The notes beneath the pieces are model-generated. The model was not told the origin of the DNA. It saw only the letters and a program-made list of their open reading frames with translations, and ran no database searches. A DNA stretch of 22,566 bases from positions 1 to 22,566 of the forward strand of contig JBBIRM010000030.1 in the NCBI GenBank assembly GCA_037441765.1, in the 5' to 3' direction. Position 1 is the first letter of the stretch, and the number at the start of each line of letters is the position of its first letter. The translations under genes were made by a program, and so were the position numbers. This stretch comes from JBBIRM01 sp037441765 (GTDB taxonomy: Bacteria; Desulfobacterota; BSN033; UBA1163). Below are positions 22,472 through 22,566 of this stretch, piece by piece.

Positions 22472-22566
22472 CTATTCAAATCTCTTCCCTTCCATAAGCA
22501 AAGCAGTAACCGTCCCTCTCCCGTCTTTTCGAAGGGCAACCTCCATGATGACTTTTCTTGCCTCCC
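22472..22566 (-). CDS. C-terminal fragment of an unidentified gene, partial
   Basis: From the right edge the minus strand stays open for 30 codons, including EARKVIMEVALRKDGRG and TVTALLMEGKRFE, ending in TAG at 22472-22474. The composition (charged, alternating hydrophobic residues) looks like real protein sequence. The fragment is too short to place in a family. It would be upstream of, and in the same direction as, the molybdopterin oxidoreductase. Confidence 0.45.
   Translation of the reverse strand, partial: EARKVIMEVALRKDGRGTVTALLMEGKRFE

Noticed and set aside
22372..22497. A 41-codon plus-strand frame (MAYGLITAVFVLETEKG...) with AAGGAG before it
   Set aside because: The AAGGAG directly touches the ATG with no spacer, the frame overlaps the more protein-like minus-strand tail, and no family is recognisable.

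Overview
The window looks like a chromosomal piece of an anaerobic, sulfur-metabolising bacterium, most likely a Desulfobacterota/Deltaproteobacteria-type organism or an uncultured relative. The reasons are a complete dsrMKJOP cluster, siroheme biosynthesis genes, a selenocysteine-containing glutaredoxin, a Mo/W-bis-MGD oxidoreductase, and AT-rich intergenic fold-back repeats. No tRNA, rRNA, CRISPR array, transposase or phage gene was seen. Taxonomy is inferred from gene content only.

Left part, plus strand (1-9387): a sulfur redox cluster. It opens with the 3' portion of an HdrD/DsrK-like iron-sulfur protein that runs off the left edge. A small DsrE-type protein resembling the C-terminal domain of the selenium-associated protein YedF follows, then an RsbRD_N-type sensor-like protein. 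Next comes the five-gene DsrMKJOP membrane complex: DsrM (b-type cytochrome), DsrK (HdrD-like, cytoplasmic), DsrJ (periplasmic triheme cytochrome c), DsrO (periplasmic Tat-exported Fe-S protein) and DsrP (NrfD-like quinone-interacting membrane protein). Then come SUMT (cobA-type) and precorrin-2 dehydrogenase, which make the siroheme precursor needed by sulfite reductase. The last gene is a glutaredoxin-like protein whose active site reads TGA-Pro-Tyr-Cys. The in-frame TGA is followed by a convincing bacterial SECIS-like hairpin, so the real gene is 86 codons long and begins upstream of the TGA. This Sec-glutaredoxin is the most striking item here, because conventional gene calling truncates or misses it.

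Middle part (9433-14078): a somewhat divergent UvrA on the minus strand and, divergently, a two-gene ABC-2 type exporter on the plus strand. Both promoters in the 142-bp divergent spacer place the predicted transcription start at or within a few bases of the start codon, so both mRNAs may be leaderless.

Right part, minus strand (14070-22566): read in transcription order, the edge holds the 3' tail of an unidentified gene. It is followed by a molybdopterin oxidoreductase related to the acetylene-hydratase branch with an unusual Fe-S motif (Asp where a Cys is expected), an AMIN-domain N-acetylmuramoyl-L-alanine amidase, a nitroreductase-family flavoprotein, a GatC/AtzG-like peptide overlapping a GatA-type amidase, a polytopic membrane protein with a C-terminal DUF4332-like domain, and a xylose-isomerase-like TIM-barrel protein. 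These look like ordinary accessory and housekeeping genes rather than one pathway.

The dsr cluster would pass electrons between the menaquinone pool or periplasm and cytoplasmic sulfur substrates (DsrC trisulfide in the known model). The siroheme genes would serve the sulfite reductase, whose dsrAB and dsrC genes are not in this window. The extra DsrK-like protein, the YedF-like protein and the Sec-glutaredoxin are thiol/selenol chemistry candidates attached to the same locus.
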